Shown here piece after piece: positions 1-8,643 of a DNA stretch of 64,000 nucleotides. Positions within the stretch are counted from its first letter, which is position 1. Each line of letters begins with the position of its first letter. The notes below the pieces were generated by a model. The model was not told where the DNA came from, searched no databases, and was given only the letters and a program-made list of their open reading frames with translations. The DNA is taken from NCBI GenBank assembly GCA_044867425.1, contig JBIOUX010000035.1:18475-82474 (forward strand), read 5' to 3'. The translations under genes and the position numbers were made by a program. This DNA is from CAWBJP01 sp044867425. GTDB taxonomy: Bacteria > Actinomycetota > Acidimicrobiia > IMCC26256 > BP-133.

Positions 1-493
1 AGGGCACCGGACCGTTCCAGGGGATGATGATGCCCACCACGCCATAGGGCTCGCTGAGGGTGTAGTCGAGGGCGGGCTCCGGCCAGGTGGTGATGACGTC
101 GCCGCCCACCTTGTCGGCCCAGCCGGCGTTGTAGGTGAAGGCGTCGGCGATGGTGGCCGGCCCCTTCCCCGCCATCCAGATGGGCGTGCCGTTCTCGAAC
201 ACCGACAGCCGGCCGATGGCGTCCGCCTGCTCCTTCATCAGGGCGGCGAAGCGCAGCATGACGTCGCGGCGACGGTCGACGGTCCAGGACCTCCATTCGG
301 GCGATGCCGCCCGGGCCGCCCGCACCGCCTCGTCGATTTCCCTGGCGCCGGCCAGGGGCACCCGGACGGTGGGCTTGCCCGTGGCCGGGTACTCGTGCTG
401 GAACTCGCCGCCGCTGGCCTCGGTCACCAGCTCGTCGCCGATGAGCAGTCCCGGCCGGGGGAAGAAATCGAGGTCCGCCTCCGCGATGGTCAT
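1..493 (-). CDS. aldehyde dehydrogenase, N-terminal part (runs off the left edge)
   Basis: The first 164 codons of an aldehyde dehydrogenase, which would oxidise an aldehyde to an acid with NAD(P)+ in the cytosol. The visible part has the usual N-terminal layout: an entry segment, a helix rich in Ala/Arg, a Trp-Arg-x-Trp region, and, right at the edge, the motif IIPWNGPV that opens the cofactor-binding fold in this family. The catalytic Cys and Glu lie outside the window, so the substrate cannot be judged. The ATG at 493 overlaps the stop of the TetR gene (ATGA), so the two genes are one transcription unit and probably translationally coupled. This suggests an aldehyde-responsive regulator controlling its own enzyme. 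Confidence 0.85.
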   Translation of the reverse strand, partial: MTIAEADLDFFPRPGLLIGDELVTEASGGEFQHEYPATGKPTVRVPLAGAREIDEAVRAARAASPEWRSWTVDRRRDVMLRFAALMKEQADAIGRLSVFENGTPIWMAGKGPATIADAFTYNAGWADKVGGDVITTWPEPALDYTLSEPYGVVGIIIPWNGPVP

Positions 494-1170
494 CTCCGCC
501 TCCTTGTGGGCGTGCTCGCCTCACTCGCCGTGCTCGCCTGACTCGCCGTGCTCGCCGTCCCGGCCAGCAACGCCAGGCACGACTCGGCCACGGCCTCGGG
601 GTCGTGGCGATCGGGGTCGAACCACTTGTAGTGCCAGGTCGTCGCCCCCAGCAGCACTTGGGCTCCGTACCAGGGGTCGACGGGCGGGATCACCCCGCCG
701 TCGACGGCCTCCTTGACCAGGGCCACGATCTCCTTGAGAAAATGGCGCTCCTTCTCCACGATCTCCGCCTCGTAGCGGTCGTCGAGCGCACCCCGGTCGT
801 CGAAGAGCACCTTGACCATGCCGGCCCGCTGCGCCACCTCGGTGACCTGGTTCCGGATGAAGGCCACCAGGCGCTGGCGGGGATCGCCGATGTCCCGGCT
901 CTCCTCGAGCTGGCGGATGGCGGCGGAGATGGCCCGGTCGTGGATGAGGTAGAGCAGGTGGGCCTTGGACGGGACGTAGTGGTAGAGGCTGGCCCGCCGG
1001 AAGTCCACGGCGGCGGCGATGTCATCGAGGGTGGCCGAGTCGTAGCCCCGGAGGCCGAACGCCCGGACGGCGGCGTCGATGATCTCCTCCAGCCGGGCCA
1101 GGTACTCCGGCGACGGCTGGTCCAGCCGGGGCCGGCCCCGACGCCGCCGGGGAGCAGCAACCTCAGCCAT
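490..1170 (-). CDS. TetR/AcrR family transcriptional regulator
   Basis: A 226-residue TetR-type repressor. Residues about 25-75 form the helix-turn-helix domain: a helix with IIDAAVRAFGLRGYDSATLD, followed by the recognition helix around RRASLYHYVPSK, which matches the family pattern xxxLYxYFxSK. The remainder is the ligand-binding and dimerisation domain. The C-terminus is an unusual low-complexity tail of Ser-Thr-Ala repeats ending in four arginines. The stop overlaps the start of the downstream aldehyde dehydrogenase. The upstream region carries a TTTCGATCGAC direct repeat and an imperfect palindrome, so autoregulation is likely. The ligand is unknown. Confidence 0.9.
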   Translation of the reverse strand: MAEVAAPRRRRGRPRLDQPSPEYLARLEEIIDAAVRAFGLRGYDSATLDDIAAAVDFRRASLYHYVPSKAHLLYLIHDRAISAAIRQLEESRDIGDPRQRLVAFIRNQVTEVAQRAGMVKVLFDDRGALDDRYEAEIVEKERHFLKEIVALVKEAVDGGVIPPVDPWYGAQVLLGATTWHYKWFDPDRHDPEAVAESCLALLAGTASTASQASTASEASTPTRRRR

Positions 1171-1186
1171 CCGATCCCCTCGTGTC

Positions 1187-1226
1187 TTTCGATCGACATT
1201 TATTTCGATCGACGCATCTGTCGAAA
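1187..1226. promoter_or_regulatory. probable TetR operator
   Basis: TTTCGATCGAC occurs twice, at 1187-1197 and 1203-1213. The second copy is also the left half of an imperfect 24-base palindrome at 1203-1226 (TTTCGA ... TCGAAA outer arms; 9 of 12 positions pair). It lies 17-56 bases upstream of the TetR start at 1170, where an autoregulatory operator is expected. Binding is inferred, not shown. Confidence 0.55.
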
Positions 1227-1296
1227 AAAATAGGCGCGGCGGGCGCGGGTGTCAATGCCCCGTGCTTCCGGCGGGCAGAGGCGCCACACTGGTGGA

Positions 1297-3246
1297 ATGC
1301 GGGCACGAAAGGGACATCTCGTTCTCATGGTCGCCGTCGCCACACTGGTTCTGGGCGGGTCGGCGGCGACGGCCATTCCCCTGGCTCGGGTCCCCACCGA
1401 AGCAGACCCCCTGGTCTTCACGGGGACGGGGGTGCCTTCGGTGCCGGACACCGCCGCCACTCCTCCGACCGTGGAGTTCCTCCGCCGGGGCCTGCTGGCT
1501 GGCCTGGAGCCGGTCATCCCGGCGGTGACCCCCGCCGCGGCATCGCCCAACGATGCCTTCGCGGCGCTGCCTGCCGATGGCTTCGCCGCCTACGCCACCG
1601 GCACCGCCCACCACACCGACCAGGAACTCTCGGGTGAGGACGTCGGGGCCGAGATCGACATGGCCGCCTCCGACGCCGCCTACGCCTCGCGTGCGCTGCT
1701 TGCGCTCAGCGATGAGCTGGGCCGCCCCATCGTGGGTCCGCTCGCCGCCGGCAACGGCTTTGGGCGGGGCCGGGCCCTGCAGGTCACCCCTCCCGAGGCA
1801 CTCGGGACCGACGCCGACCTCGAGGACCTTGACGATCCCGCCGAGGCCAAGGCGCCGCCGTCGAAGGCACCGGTGTCCAAGGAGACCCAGTTTGACCTGA
1901 GCCCAGTCCTCCGGGCTGACACCTTCCAGGCCGAGGCCTCGGCCCGCGCCGTGGCCACCGGCTGTGTCATCGGCAACGATCTGGCGCGCGGGTCCGCCTC
2001 GGCCAATGACACCGACCTCGTCGACTCCGATCCCGACGACAACAGCACTCAGCCGCTGCTGTCGGTCGGCGCCGACGAACCGCCCCGAGCGGTGACCCAA
2101 TCGATCTCCCGCGCCACGCTCGTGCCACTCGGTGACAGGCCGGGGCGCTTCGGGGTCATGGCCGAGACCCGCCAGACAATCGCGCCGATCACCTTCGGAC
2201 TGCCCGGGATCGAGGAGAAGTTCACCGTCGAGGTCGGAGGGGAATGGGCGCTGCGGGCCCGGGCCGACGGGAAGACGGGGACCATCAGCTTCGGACCGGA
2301 GCCGGGCTCCGGCGACCAGCCGATGCTGCGCCTCATCCAGGGCAAAGAGGTGATCGACGAGGTCGGATTGCGGGAGATCGGCGGCCGGACGGGGATCTAC
2401 ATCGACGGCAAGCCCGTGGGCGAGATCCGGGTCGGGGGGGAGGCGCGCGCCATCGGGGGCAACGTCAAGTCCACGCCCACCGAGACACCGACGTTGGCCG
2501 CCGCCGCCGTCGACATCGTGGTCATGCGGCTCTTCGATCCGCGGGCCGAGATGCGTGTCGGCCACATGGAGGTCGCCGTGAGGCTGCCCGCCGACGGCGT
2601 CGAGTGTCCCGGGATCGCACTCAAGAAACAGTCCCAGCCCGCTTCCGTCCGGCCCGGCGACAAGCTCAGCTGGACAGTCAGCATCTCGAATCCGAACGAC
2701 TGCGCCCTCGACAAGGTCAAGGTGCAAGACGCCACGACCGTCACCGCGGGGGTGAGCTGGCGAGCCGTCACGACCACTCCGAAAGCGTCGCGGGCCACGG
2801 ACGGCAGCCTCCTCTTCGAGGGCATCGGGCCCATCCGCACCGGTGAAACGAAGACCGTGCGGATCGACGGGGAGATCGACGCCGGTTCTGCGCCCGGCAG
2901 CATCGTCAACCGGGCCACCGCCGTAGGGACCTGTGGCCCCGCGCCGGTGTCCGGCGCCGCGGAGGCCTCCATCCCGGTCGAGGTCGCCTCGCCGCCCGGC
3001 CTGGTGCAGGGGCCGTCGGCGCCCGCGGACGAAGGCGGATCGGGTCGCTCCGCCGCCGGCGCTCAGGGCGAGAATCTGATCCGTCCCGCGCCGGCCCCCT
3101 CCGGAGGTGAGTCGGCCGGGGGCTCCGATGAGGCTGCCGGCAATCTGCCCCGCACCGGAGGCCCGGCCGGGCTCCTGCTCGGCGTCTCCCTGCTGGCAAC
3201 AGGAAGGTTGCTCCGACGCCTGCGGCGTCGGAAGGGGTCGTCCTAG
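1297..3246 (+). CDS. sortase-type cell-wall surface protein with LPxTG-like anchor
   Basis: A secreted protein of 649 residues from the ATG at 1297. I prefer this start because a basic n-region and hydrophobic signal peptide (to about residue 32) follow at once; an earlier start at 1249 would bury it. The middle is a mostly beta-strand region without a recognised catalytic motif. A DUF11-type surface repeat follows (around residues 435-560, with typical text such as PGDKLSWTVSISNPNDCALD). The C-terminus reads LPRTGG, a hydrophobic helix, then a tail of Arg and Lys, which is the classic sortase sorting signal. It should end up covalently attached to the cell wall. No sortase gene is visible in the window. 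Its stop shares the CTAG with the convergent gene at 3243. Confidence 0.75.
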   Translation: MRARKGHLVLMVAVATLVLGGSAATAIPLARVPTEADPLVFTGTGVPSVPDTAATPPTVEFLRRGLLAGLEPVIPAVTPAAASPNDAFAALPADGFAAYATGTAHHTDQELSGEDVGAEIDMAASDAAYASRALLALSDELGRPIVGPLAAGNGFGRGRALQVTPPEALGTDADLEDLDDPAEAKAPPSKAPVSKETQFDLSPVLRADTFQAEASARAVATGCVIGNDLARGSASANDTDLVDSDPDDNSTQPLLSVGADEPPRAVTQSISRATLVPLGDRPGRFGVMAETRQTIAPITFGLPGIEEKFTVEVGGEWALRARADGKTGTISFGPEPGSGDQPMLRLIQGKEVIDEVGLREIGGRTGIYIDGKPVGEIRVGGEARAIGGNVKSTPTETPTLAAAAVDIVVMRLFDPRAEMRVGHMEVAVRLPADGVECPGIALKKQSQPASVRPGDKLSWTVSISNPNDCALDKVKVQDATTVTAGVSWRAVTTTPKASRATDGSLLFEGIGPIRTGETKTVRIDGEIDAGSAPGSIVNRATAVGTCGPAPVSGAAEASIPVEVASPPGLVQGPSAPADEGGSGRSAAGAQGENLIRPAPAPSGGESAGGSDEAAGNLPRTGGPAGLLLGVSLLATGRLLRRLRRRKGSS

Positions 3247-3851
3247 CCTGAGGGCGCCGGAGCCGGGGCCGGCTCCACAGGCGCCGGTGCCGGTGCCGGT
3301 TCAGCGGGTGCGGGTGCGGCGGGCGCGGGCTCGGTGGCTGGCGGCGTCGCGGCCGGTGGCGGCCCTGTCTGGAACTGGACATCGCTCTCGTCAGCCGTCT
3401 GCACCGCCTGCTGCTCGGCGCCCTGCTTGACGGCAAGCTCCAACTTGACCCGCTTGATCGCCTTCGAGAACCCCGCGACGTCCTCCATCTTCAAGACCGT
3501 CACGTCCGTGGCGATGACCGCCCCGCCGGACGTGACGTAGACAACGGCCCCCGGGATCACGTCACTGGCCAGCTCGTTCTTGTTCACCGTCTTGGCCACC
3601 CTGGCCGTGTTGGGGGGCTGCTTCACCTCCTTGCCACCTCCGCTGCCGCCGCCCCCGCTTCCTCCCGTGCCGGTGACGAGGACAACCAGGAGGATGACGG
3701 CCAGGATCCCGGCCGCGCCGGAGGAGAGGAAGGCCCAGCGGCGGTACTTGTCCTCGTCGGCACCGACGGCGACTCCGCCCTTGGCGTCCGCCTCCAGCAG
3801 GTCGTTGAGAGTGGTCACCGGGAAGTCGATGGTGTCTTCGAGCGTCGGCAT
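3243..3851 (-). CDS. single-pass membrane protein of unknown function with Pro/Ala-rich tail
   Basis: I start this 202-residue protein at the ATG at 3851 (MPTLEDTIDF), because the preceding in-frame part lies in the WXG100 gene's upstream region and looks non-coding. Residues 1-45 are acidic and cytosolic-looking, about 48-68 form one transmembrane helix, and a glycine-rich linker follows. A compact domain comes next (about 85-160) with a pattern like GAVVYVTSGGAVIATDVTVL, and the tail is almost pure Pro-Ala-Glu. The layout suggests a small extracytoplasmic domain on a stalk. It sits divergently beside the WXG100 gene, so it may serve the same secretion locus, but I do not recognise the family. 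Confidence 0.6.
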   Translation of the reverse strand: MPTLEDTIDFPVTTLNDLLEADAKGGVAVGADEDKYRRWAFLSSGAAGILAVILLVVLVTGTGGSGGGGSGGGKEVKQPPNTARVAKTVNKNELASDVIPGAVVYVTSGGAVIATDVTVLKMEDVAGFSKAIKRVKLELAVKQGAEQQAVQTADESDVQFQTGPPPAATPPATEPAPAAPAPAEPAPAPAPVEPAPAPAPSG

Positions 3852-4020
3852 GGACGCTGCCTCCCTCGTCCGCCTCTCGGGCATCGGCATCGTACCGGCC
3901 CTCCTGCTCGCGCCACCAGTGAACTTGGTTGACAACGGCGACAACGCTGCGAGACCCTTTTTTGCCACATCAGACGCTTTGTACGGGTGGCATCCGGCCG
4001 AAGAGAGAGAGGAGCGTCCC

Positions 4021-4284
4021 ATGGGTATGCAGGGCGCCGACATCATGCAGATGCAGCAGCTCGAGCAGCGGCTCTCCCAGGAGAGCCAGGCGGTCCGCGA
4101 GCTGATGAGCCGGATCGATCAGGCCCTGTCGAACACCCAGTGGACGGGCCCGGCGGCTGACCGCTTCAAGCAGGAATGGTCGGGCAACTTCGTCAAGGCC
4201 CTGAACACGCTGTCCGAGGCACTGGGCCAGAACGCCTCGGCGGTTCGCAACCGCTGGCAGGCGTTCGAAGCCGCCGCCCGCTGA
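4021..4284 (+). CDS. WXG100 family type VII secretion protein
   Basis: An 87-residue helical hairpin protein. The turn carries the W-x-G motif in NTQWTGPAADRF (about residues 39-50), flanked by two amphipathic helices, and the length fits the family (about 100 residues). A Shine-Dalgarno-like GAGAGAGGAG lies just upstream of the ATG at 4021, and an in-frame longer reading from 3580 lacks this support. WXG100 proteins dimerise and leave the cell through type VII (ESX/Ess) machines. The EssC-like ATPase gene begins 46 bases downstream, so this is very likely its substrate or partner. Confidence 0.9.
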   Translation: MGMQGADIMQMQQLEQRLSQESQAVRELMSRIDQALSNTQWTGPAADRFKQEWSGNFVKALNTLSEALGQNASAVRNRWQAFEAAAR

Positions 4285-4330
4285 CACCAACCCTCCCCCG
4301 GTTCCCCTTCTGAGTGGCGGGAGGCTCGCG

Positions 4331-7300
4331 ATGCACGTGTCATTCATCGTCGAGGGGGACGAGCGGGAGCTCGACCTCGACGTCGGCCAGGGACAACCGA
4401 CGGTTGGCGACCTGTACGCCGCGCTGACGGGACAACCGGAGGCCAGCGGCCTGCTGCTGGACGGGCGGTACTGGCCGCCCGACGCCCCCCTGGCTGAGGT
4501 CGCCCTCCGCCAAGGGTCGGTGCTGGAACCCGCCTCCGGTCCGCCGCCTTCGACGGCCGGTCCCGAACCGGTGGCCGAGCTGTCGGTCACGGGCGGCCTG
4601 GGGTCGGGTGACACCGTGCCCCTGCCTGCCGGGTCCCACAAGGTGGGGCGTGGCCCTGACGCTGACGTCGTGCTCGACCATCCCACGGTGTCGCCCGTCC
4701 ACGCCCGGGTGGAGGTCACCAGCACCGGGGCCGTGGCCGTGGCCGACGCCGGCTCGAAGAACGGCACGGCGCTGGAGGGCTACCGGCTCAAGGAACCGAT
4801 CCGGGTCGAGCCGGGCCAGGTGCTCCAGGCCGGGGCCGTCCTCTTCCGGGCGGGCCCGGCGCCGGCCACCGACGCCCCCGTCCTCGGCCGCCCGCGGCGC
4901 AGTGGCACGGCGGCCTTCAACCGGCCGCCGCGAGCCCGGGTGCAGAGCTCGCCGTCGACGCTGCGCACGCCGGCCGCCCCCAAGGAAGGTGGGTCGGCCA
5001 GCAGCTTCGGGGTGGGGGCCATGATCGCCCCCGCCGTCATGGGCGTCGGCTCCGCCATCATGTTCGAAAGGCCCATCATGGCCGCCTTCGCCCTCCTCTC
5101 GCCCATGATGATGTTCACCAACCGCATGGAGGAGAAGCGCCGGGCCGGAAAGGAACGGGCCCGGGGGGACCGCGAGTTCGCCGAGGCGCTGGTGGCGTTC
5201 CGCCGGGCCCTGCTCAAGGGGCGCCAGACCGAGCTGGCCCGCCGCCGCCAGCTGTTCCCCGACCCGGCCGAGGTGCTCCGCCGGGCGGTGACCCCCAGCG
5301 TGCGCCTGTGGGAGCGGCGCCCGGGGCACGAGGACTTCCTCCAGGCGTCGGTGGGCACCGCCACGCTGGCCTGGACCCCACCCCTCGACTCCCCCGGGGG
5401 CGAGCACCCGGTGGAGGTGGAGGAGACCATCTCCTCGCTCGGCTGGCTGCCCAACGCCCCGCTGGCCACCGACCTCGGCCCCGGACACACCCTGGGGGTG
5501 GTCGGCGACCGCACGGCCGCCGTGGCCCTCGCCCGCGGCGTGATCTGCCAGCTGGCCGTCCACCACGGACCGGCCGACCTCCGGGTGGCGGTGCTGACCG
5601 ACCCCGGCCACGCCGCCGACTGGGACTGGGTGAAGTGGCTGCCCCACGTCCGCAGCCTCGACGAAACCTCGGGCCGCCATCTGCTGGCCGCCCGTCCCGA
5701 AGACGTGGCCGCCGTCCTCGACGAGCTGACCACCGTCCCCGAGACCAAGGGCCCCGGTGTGCGGCCCAACGAGACGCCTGAAGGTCCCATCACCCTGGTG
5801 GTGGTCGACGCCCCGGCGCTGATGGAAGGCCGCAACGCGCCCGCCCGCGATGTGCTCTCGGGCGACGGGGTGCCGGCCTGCGGGCTGGTCCTGGTCCGGT
5901 CGGCCGATCAACTCCCGGCCCTGTCCACCAGCATCGTCGAGCTGTCCGACGGCCTGGGTGGCGCCCGGTACCGGGAGCCGGGCATCAACCTGACCATCGA
6001 AGGCATGCTGGTGGGGGGCATGCCCGAACGCCTGGCCCGGCGGGCGGCCCGGGCCCTGTCCGGCCTGGAGGACCCGGAGGTCCCCGACCTGGGCGCCGAC
6101 CTGCCCGACGGCGTCGCCCTCGTCGACCTCGTCGGCGGTGAGGTCAGCCCCGACACGATCTCCCAGCGGTGGAAGTCGGCCGGCCGGGTCCCCCGCATGG
6201 TGGGGCCGATCGGCGTGGCCGGGGACGGGCCCGTCGAGATCGACTGGGTGGCCGACGGACCCCATGCCCTGGTGGCCGGCACCACCGGGTCGGGGAAGTC
6301 GGAGATGCTCCGTTCGGTGGTGGCGGGACTGGCCGCGTCCCTCGACTCCGAGCACCTCAACTTCGTCCTCATCGACTACAAGGGCGGCTCCGCCTTCGCC
6401 CAGTGCGCCGGGCTGCCCCACACCGTCGGCATGGTCACCGACCTCGACGAGCACCTCGGGGCCCGAGCCCTGCGGTCCCTGGAGGCCGAGCTGCGCTACC
6501 GGGAGACCCGCCTGCGCGACGCCGGCGCCTCCGACCTGAAGCAGTACCTCCAGGACGGCCACCCCGAGCCGCTGCCCCGGCTCCTCATCATCATCGACGA
6601 GTTCGCCACCATGGCCGCCGAGCTCCCCGACTTCATCGATGCCCTGGTGGGCATCGCCCAGCGGGGCCGCAGCCTCGGCGTGCACATGATCCTGGCCACC
6701 CAGCGGCCGGGAGGCGCCGTCAACGACAACATCCGGGCCAACACCAACCTGCGGATCAGCCTGCGGGTGCAGGAGGCCGCCGAGTCGTCCGACATCATCG
6801 GCACGCCCATGGCCGCCCAGATCGGCCGCCGGCAGGCGGGGCGGGGCTACCTGCGCCTGGGCGCCTCCGACGTCTTCCCGTTCCAGGCCGCCCTCGTCAC
6901 CGGGGTGACCCGCAAGGAGGAGACCACCTCCGTCGGCGAGTCCCGCTTCGTGTTCGGCCCCGAGCCGCTGGTGCGCGACCAGCTGCCGGAGACCACCAAG
7001 ACCGCCGCTCCCGAGGGACCGTCCGACCTGGAGCGCCTGGTGGCCGCCGCCGCCGAAGCCGCCCGTCTGGGCGGCCTGGCCGAGCCGCGCCGTCCCTGGC
7101 CCGAGGCACTCCCCGCCATGGTGGCGCTGGGCGACCTGGTCGAAGAGGCGGGCGGGGCGAGCGCGGCGGTGGTCGGGGCCGGGGCGCCCTTCGCCCTGGC
7201 CGACGAGCCGGACCGGCAACGGCGGGCCCTGTTCTCCTGGACACCGACGGCGGGCAACCTCTTCGTGTGCGGCGTGGCCGGTTCGGGGGCCACCACCACC

Positions 7301-8629
7301 CTGGCCACGGTGGCCACCTCCCTGGCCAACACCTACCGGCCCGAGAAGCTGTGGTTCTACGGGCTCGACTTCGGCACGCAGGCGCTGGCGCCCCTGAGCG
7401 GACTGCCCCACTGCGGCGGCATCGTCGGCCCCAGCGACCGGGAGCGCCAGTTCCGCCTGGTGCGCTACCTGGCCGACGAGCTCGAGCGCCGGCGCCGCCA
7501 CATCGCCGCCAGCGGGGCCACCCGCATCGACCCCGGCGACCCCAACTCGCCGTTCCCCACCATCGTGGTGCTCATCGACAACTACGGAGCGCTGCACTCA
7601 GCGTGGGAGGACACCACGGGCATGGCCATCCGCGACCTGCTGGCCCGCACCATCGCCGACGGGCCCGGGCTGGGCGTGGTGGCGGCCATCGCCGCCGACC
7701 GCCCCCTGTCGCTGCCCGGCAACATCGCCTCGGTGACGCCCAACAAGATCGCCCTGCGCCTGGCCGAGCCGAGCGATCTTTCCTTCTTCGGCCTGAATCC
7801 CCGCGAGGTCGGCAAGCTGGGCGTGGGGCGCGGCATCGACGCCGGCACCAAACTCGAAGTACAGATCGCCGTTCCCCATGCCGACGGGCTGGCGGCGGCC
7901 GTCGCCGAGGCCACCGCGGCGGCGGGAACGGTGGAGGCCGCGGCGCGGCCGCCGGCCATCGGGGCGCTGCCCGACGACGTCCCCGCCAACCTCGTCCAGG
8001 ATGCGCTGCACATCGAAGAGACGGAATGGTTCCTGCCCATGGGCGTCGGCGACCTGACGCTCGGCCCCGCCGGCCTGCGCCTGCTCGAATCCGAGCACGC
8101 GTTCGTGATCGGCCCGCCCCGATCGGGGAAGTCGACCGTGCTGGACGCGGTCGCCGCCATGGTCGGCAAGGCCCGGCCCGATGTTGTCATCACCGTGATC
8201 GGGACCCGGCGCTCACCGCTCCACGACGCCCCCGAGGCCGCCCATGTGGTACGCAGCGCCGAAGAGCTCAAGCCGGCGGTGGCCCGCATCAAGGAGGACA
8301 CCGCACCCCAGCTGGTGCTCATCGACGACGCCGACGCCCTGGACGACGACCTCGAAGGCACCCTGGCCGGCCTGGTGGCCACGACGCGCGGCGACCTGCA
8401 CCTGGTCGTCGCCGCCCGCCCCGACCCCATCCGGTCGAACTACGGCCACTGGACGGCTCGGGTCCGCACCTCCCGCCAGGGCCTGGCGCTGCGCCCCAAC
8501 CTCGACCAGGACGGCAACCTGCTCGGGACGATGTTCCCCCGGGGCGGGCCCACCACTTTCGAGGCCGGCCGGGGCTACCTCGTGGCCGAGGGCGTTTCCC
8601 AGCTCCTCCAAGCCGCCCGACGAGGCTGA
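4331..8629 (+). CDS. EssC/EccC-like FtsK-SpoIIIE ATPase with ubiquitin-like and FHA domains
   Basis: A 1432-residue motor ATPase of a type VII-like secretion machine. Residues 1-70 look like the ubiquitin-like fold of YukD/EccD. An FHA domain follows (about 85-160; VGRG near 105, then SPVHARV and SKNGT). Two hydrophobic segments lie around 225-265. ATPase 1 has an intact Walker A (GTTGSGKSE, from residue 650) and Walker B (LLIIIDE, 751-757). ATPase 2 has a degenerate P-loop (GVAGSGATT, from 981, lacking the Lys) and Asp-Asn at 1083-1084 in place of Asp-Glu. ATPase 3 has an intact P-loop (GPPRSGKST, from 1261). FHA-bearing ATPases are typical of Firmicute EssC rather than mycobacterial EccCa/EccCb. 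No EccB, EccD, EccE or mycosin gene is visible nearby. A GGGAGG precedes the ATG. Confidence 0.92.
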   Translation: MHVSFIVEGDERELDLDVGQGQPTVGDLYAALTGQPEASGLLLDGRYWPPDAPLAEVALRQGSVLEPASGPPPSTAGPEPVAELSVTGGLGSGDTVPLPAGSHKVGRGPDADVVLDHPTVSPVHARVEVTSTGAVAVADAGSKNGTALEGYRLKEPIRVEPGQVLQAGAVLFRAGPAPATDAPVLGRPRRSGTAAFNRPPRARVQSSPSTLRTPAAPKEGGSASSFGVGAMIAPAVMGVGSAIMFERPIMAAFALLSPMMMFTNRMEEKRRAGKERARGDREFAEALVAFRRALLKGRQTELARRRQLFPDPAEVLRRAVTPSVRLWERRPGHEDFLQASVGTATLAWTPPLDSPGGEHPVEVEETISSLGWLPNAPLATDLGPGHTLGVVGDRTAAVALARGVICQLAVHHGPADLRVAVLTDPGHAADWDWVKWLPHVRSLDETSGRHLLAARPEDVAAVLDELTTVPETKGPGVRPNETPEGPITLVVVDAPALMEGRNAPARDVLSGDGVPACGLVLVRSADQLPALSTSIVELSDGLGGARYREPGINLTIEGMLVGGMPERLARRAARALSGLEDPEVPDLGADLPDGVALVDLVGGEVSPDTISQRWKSAGRVPRMVGPIGVAGDGPVEIDWVADGPHALVAGTTGSGKSEMLRSVVAGLAASLDSEHLNFVLIDYKGGSAFAQCAGLPHTVGMVTDLDEHLGARALRSLEAELRYRETRLRDAGASDLKQYLQDGHPEPLPRLLIIIDEFATMAAELPDFIDALVGIAQRGRSLGVHMILATQRPGGAVNDNIRANTNLRISLRVQEAAESSDIIGTPMAAQIGRRQAGRGYLRLGASDVFPFQAALVTGVTRKEETTSVGESRFVFGPEPLVRDQLPETTKTAAPEGPSDLERLVAAAAEAARLGGLAEPRRPWPEALPAMVALGDLVEEAGGASAAVVGAGAPFALADEPDRQRRALFSWTPTAGNLFVCGVAGSGATTTLATVATSLANTYRPEKLWFYGLDFGTQALAPLSGLPHCGGIVGPSDRERQFRLVRYLADELERRRRHIAASGATRIDPGDPNSPFPTIVVLIDNYGALHSAWEDTTGMAIRDLLARTIADGPGLGVVAAIAADRPLSLPGNIASVTPNKIALRLAEPSDLSFFGLNPREVGKLGVGRGIDAGTKLEVQIAVPHADGLAAAVAEATAAAGTVEAAARPPAIGALPDDVPANLVQDALHIEETEWFLPMGVGDLTLGPAGLRLLESEHAFVIGPPRSGKSTVLDAVAAMVGKARPDVVITVIGTRRSPLHDAPEAAHVVRSAEELKPAVARIKEDTAPQLVLIDDADALDDDLEGTLAGLVATTRGDLHLVVAARPDPIRSNYGHWTARVRTSRQGLALRPNLDQDGNLLGTMFPRGGPTTFEAGRGYLVAEGVSQLLQAARRG

Positions 8630-8643
8630 CCCGGCCGGCTGCC

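Noticed and set aside
135..716. Plus-strand frame at the left edge
   Set aside because: It is antisense to the aldehyde dehydrogenase and TetR genes, with shadow-type Arg/Ser/Pro text.
4340..7597. 1085-codon minus-strand frame opposite the ATPase gene
   Set aside because: The high GC3 of the real gene keeps the antisense frame open. The product is His/Gly/Val-rich without domains.
6169..8643. Very long plus-strand frame leading into the effector gene
   Set aside because: It overlaps the ATPase gene in another frame and reads as Arg/Pro/Gly-rich shadow text. The effector starts at the ATG at 8644.
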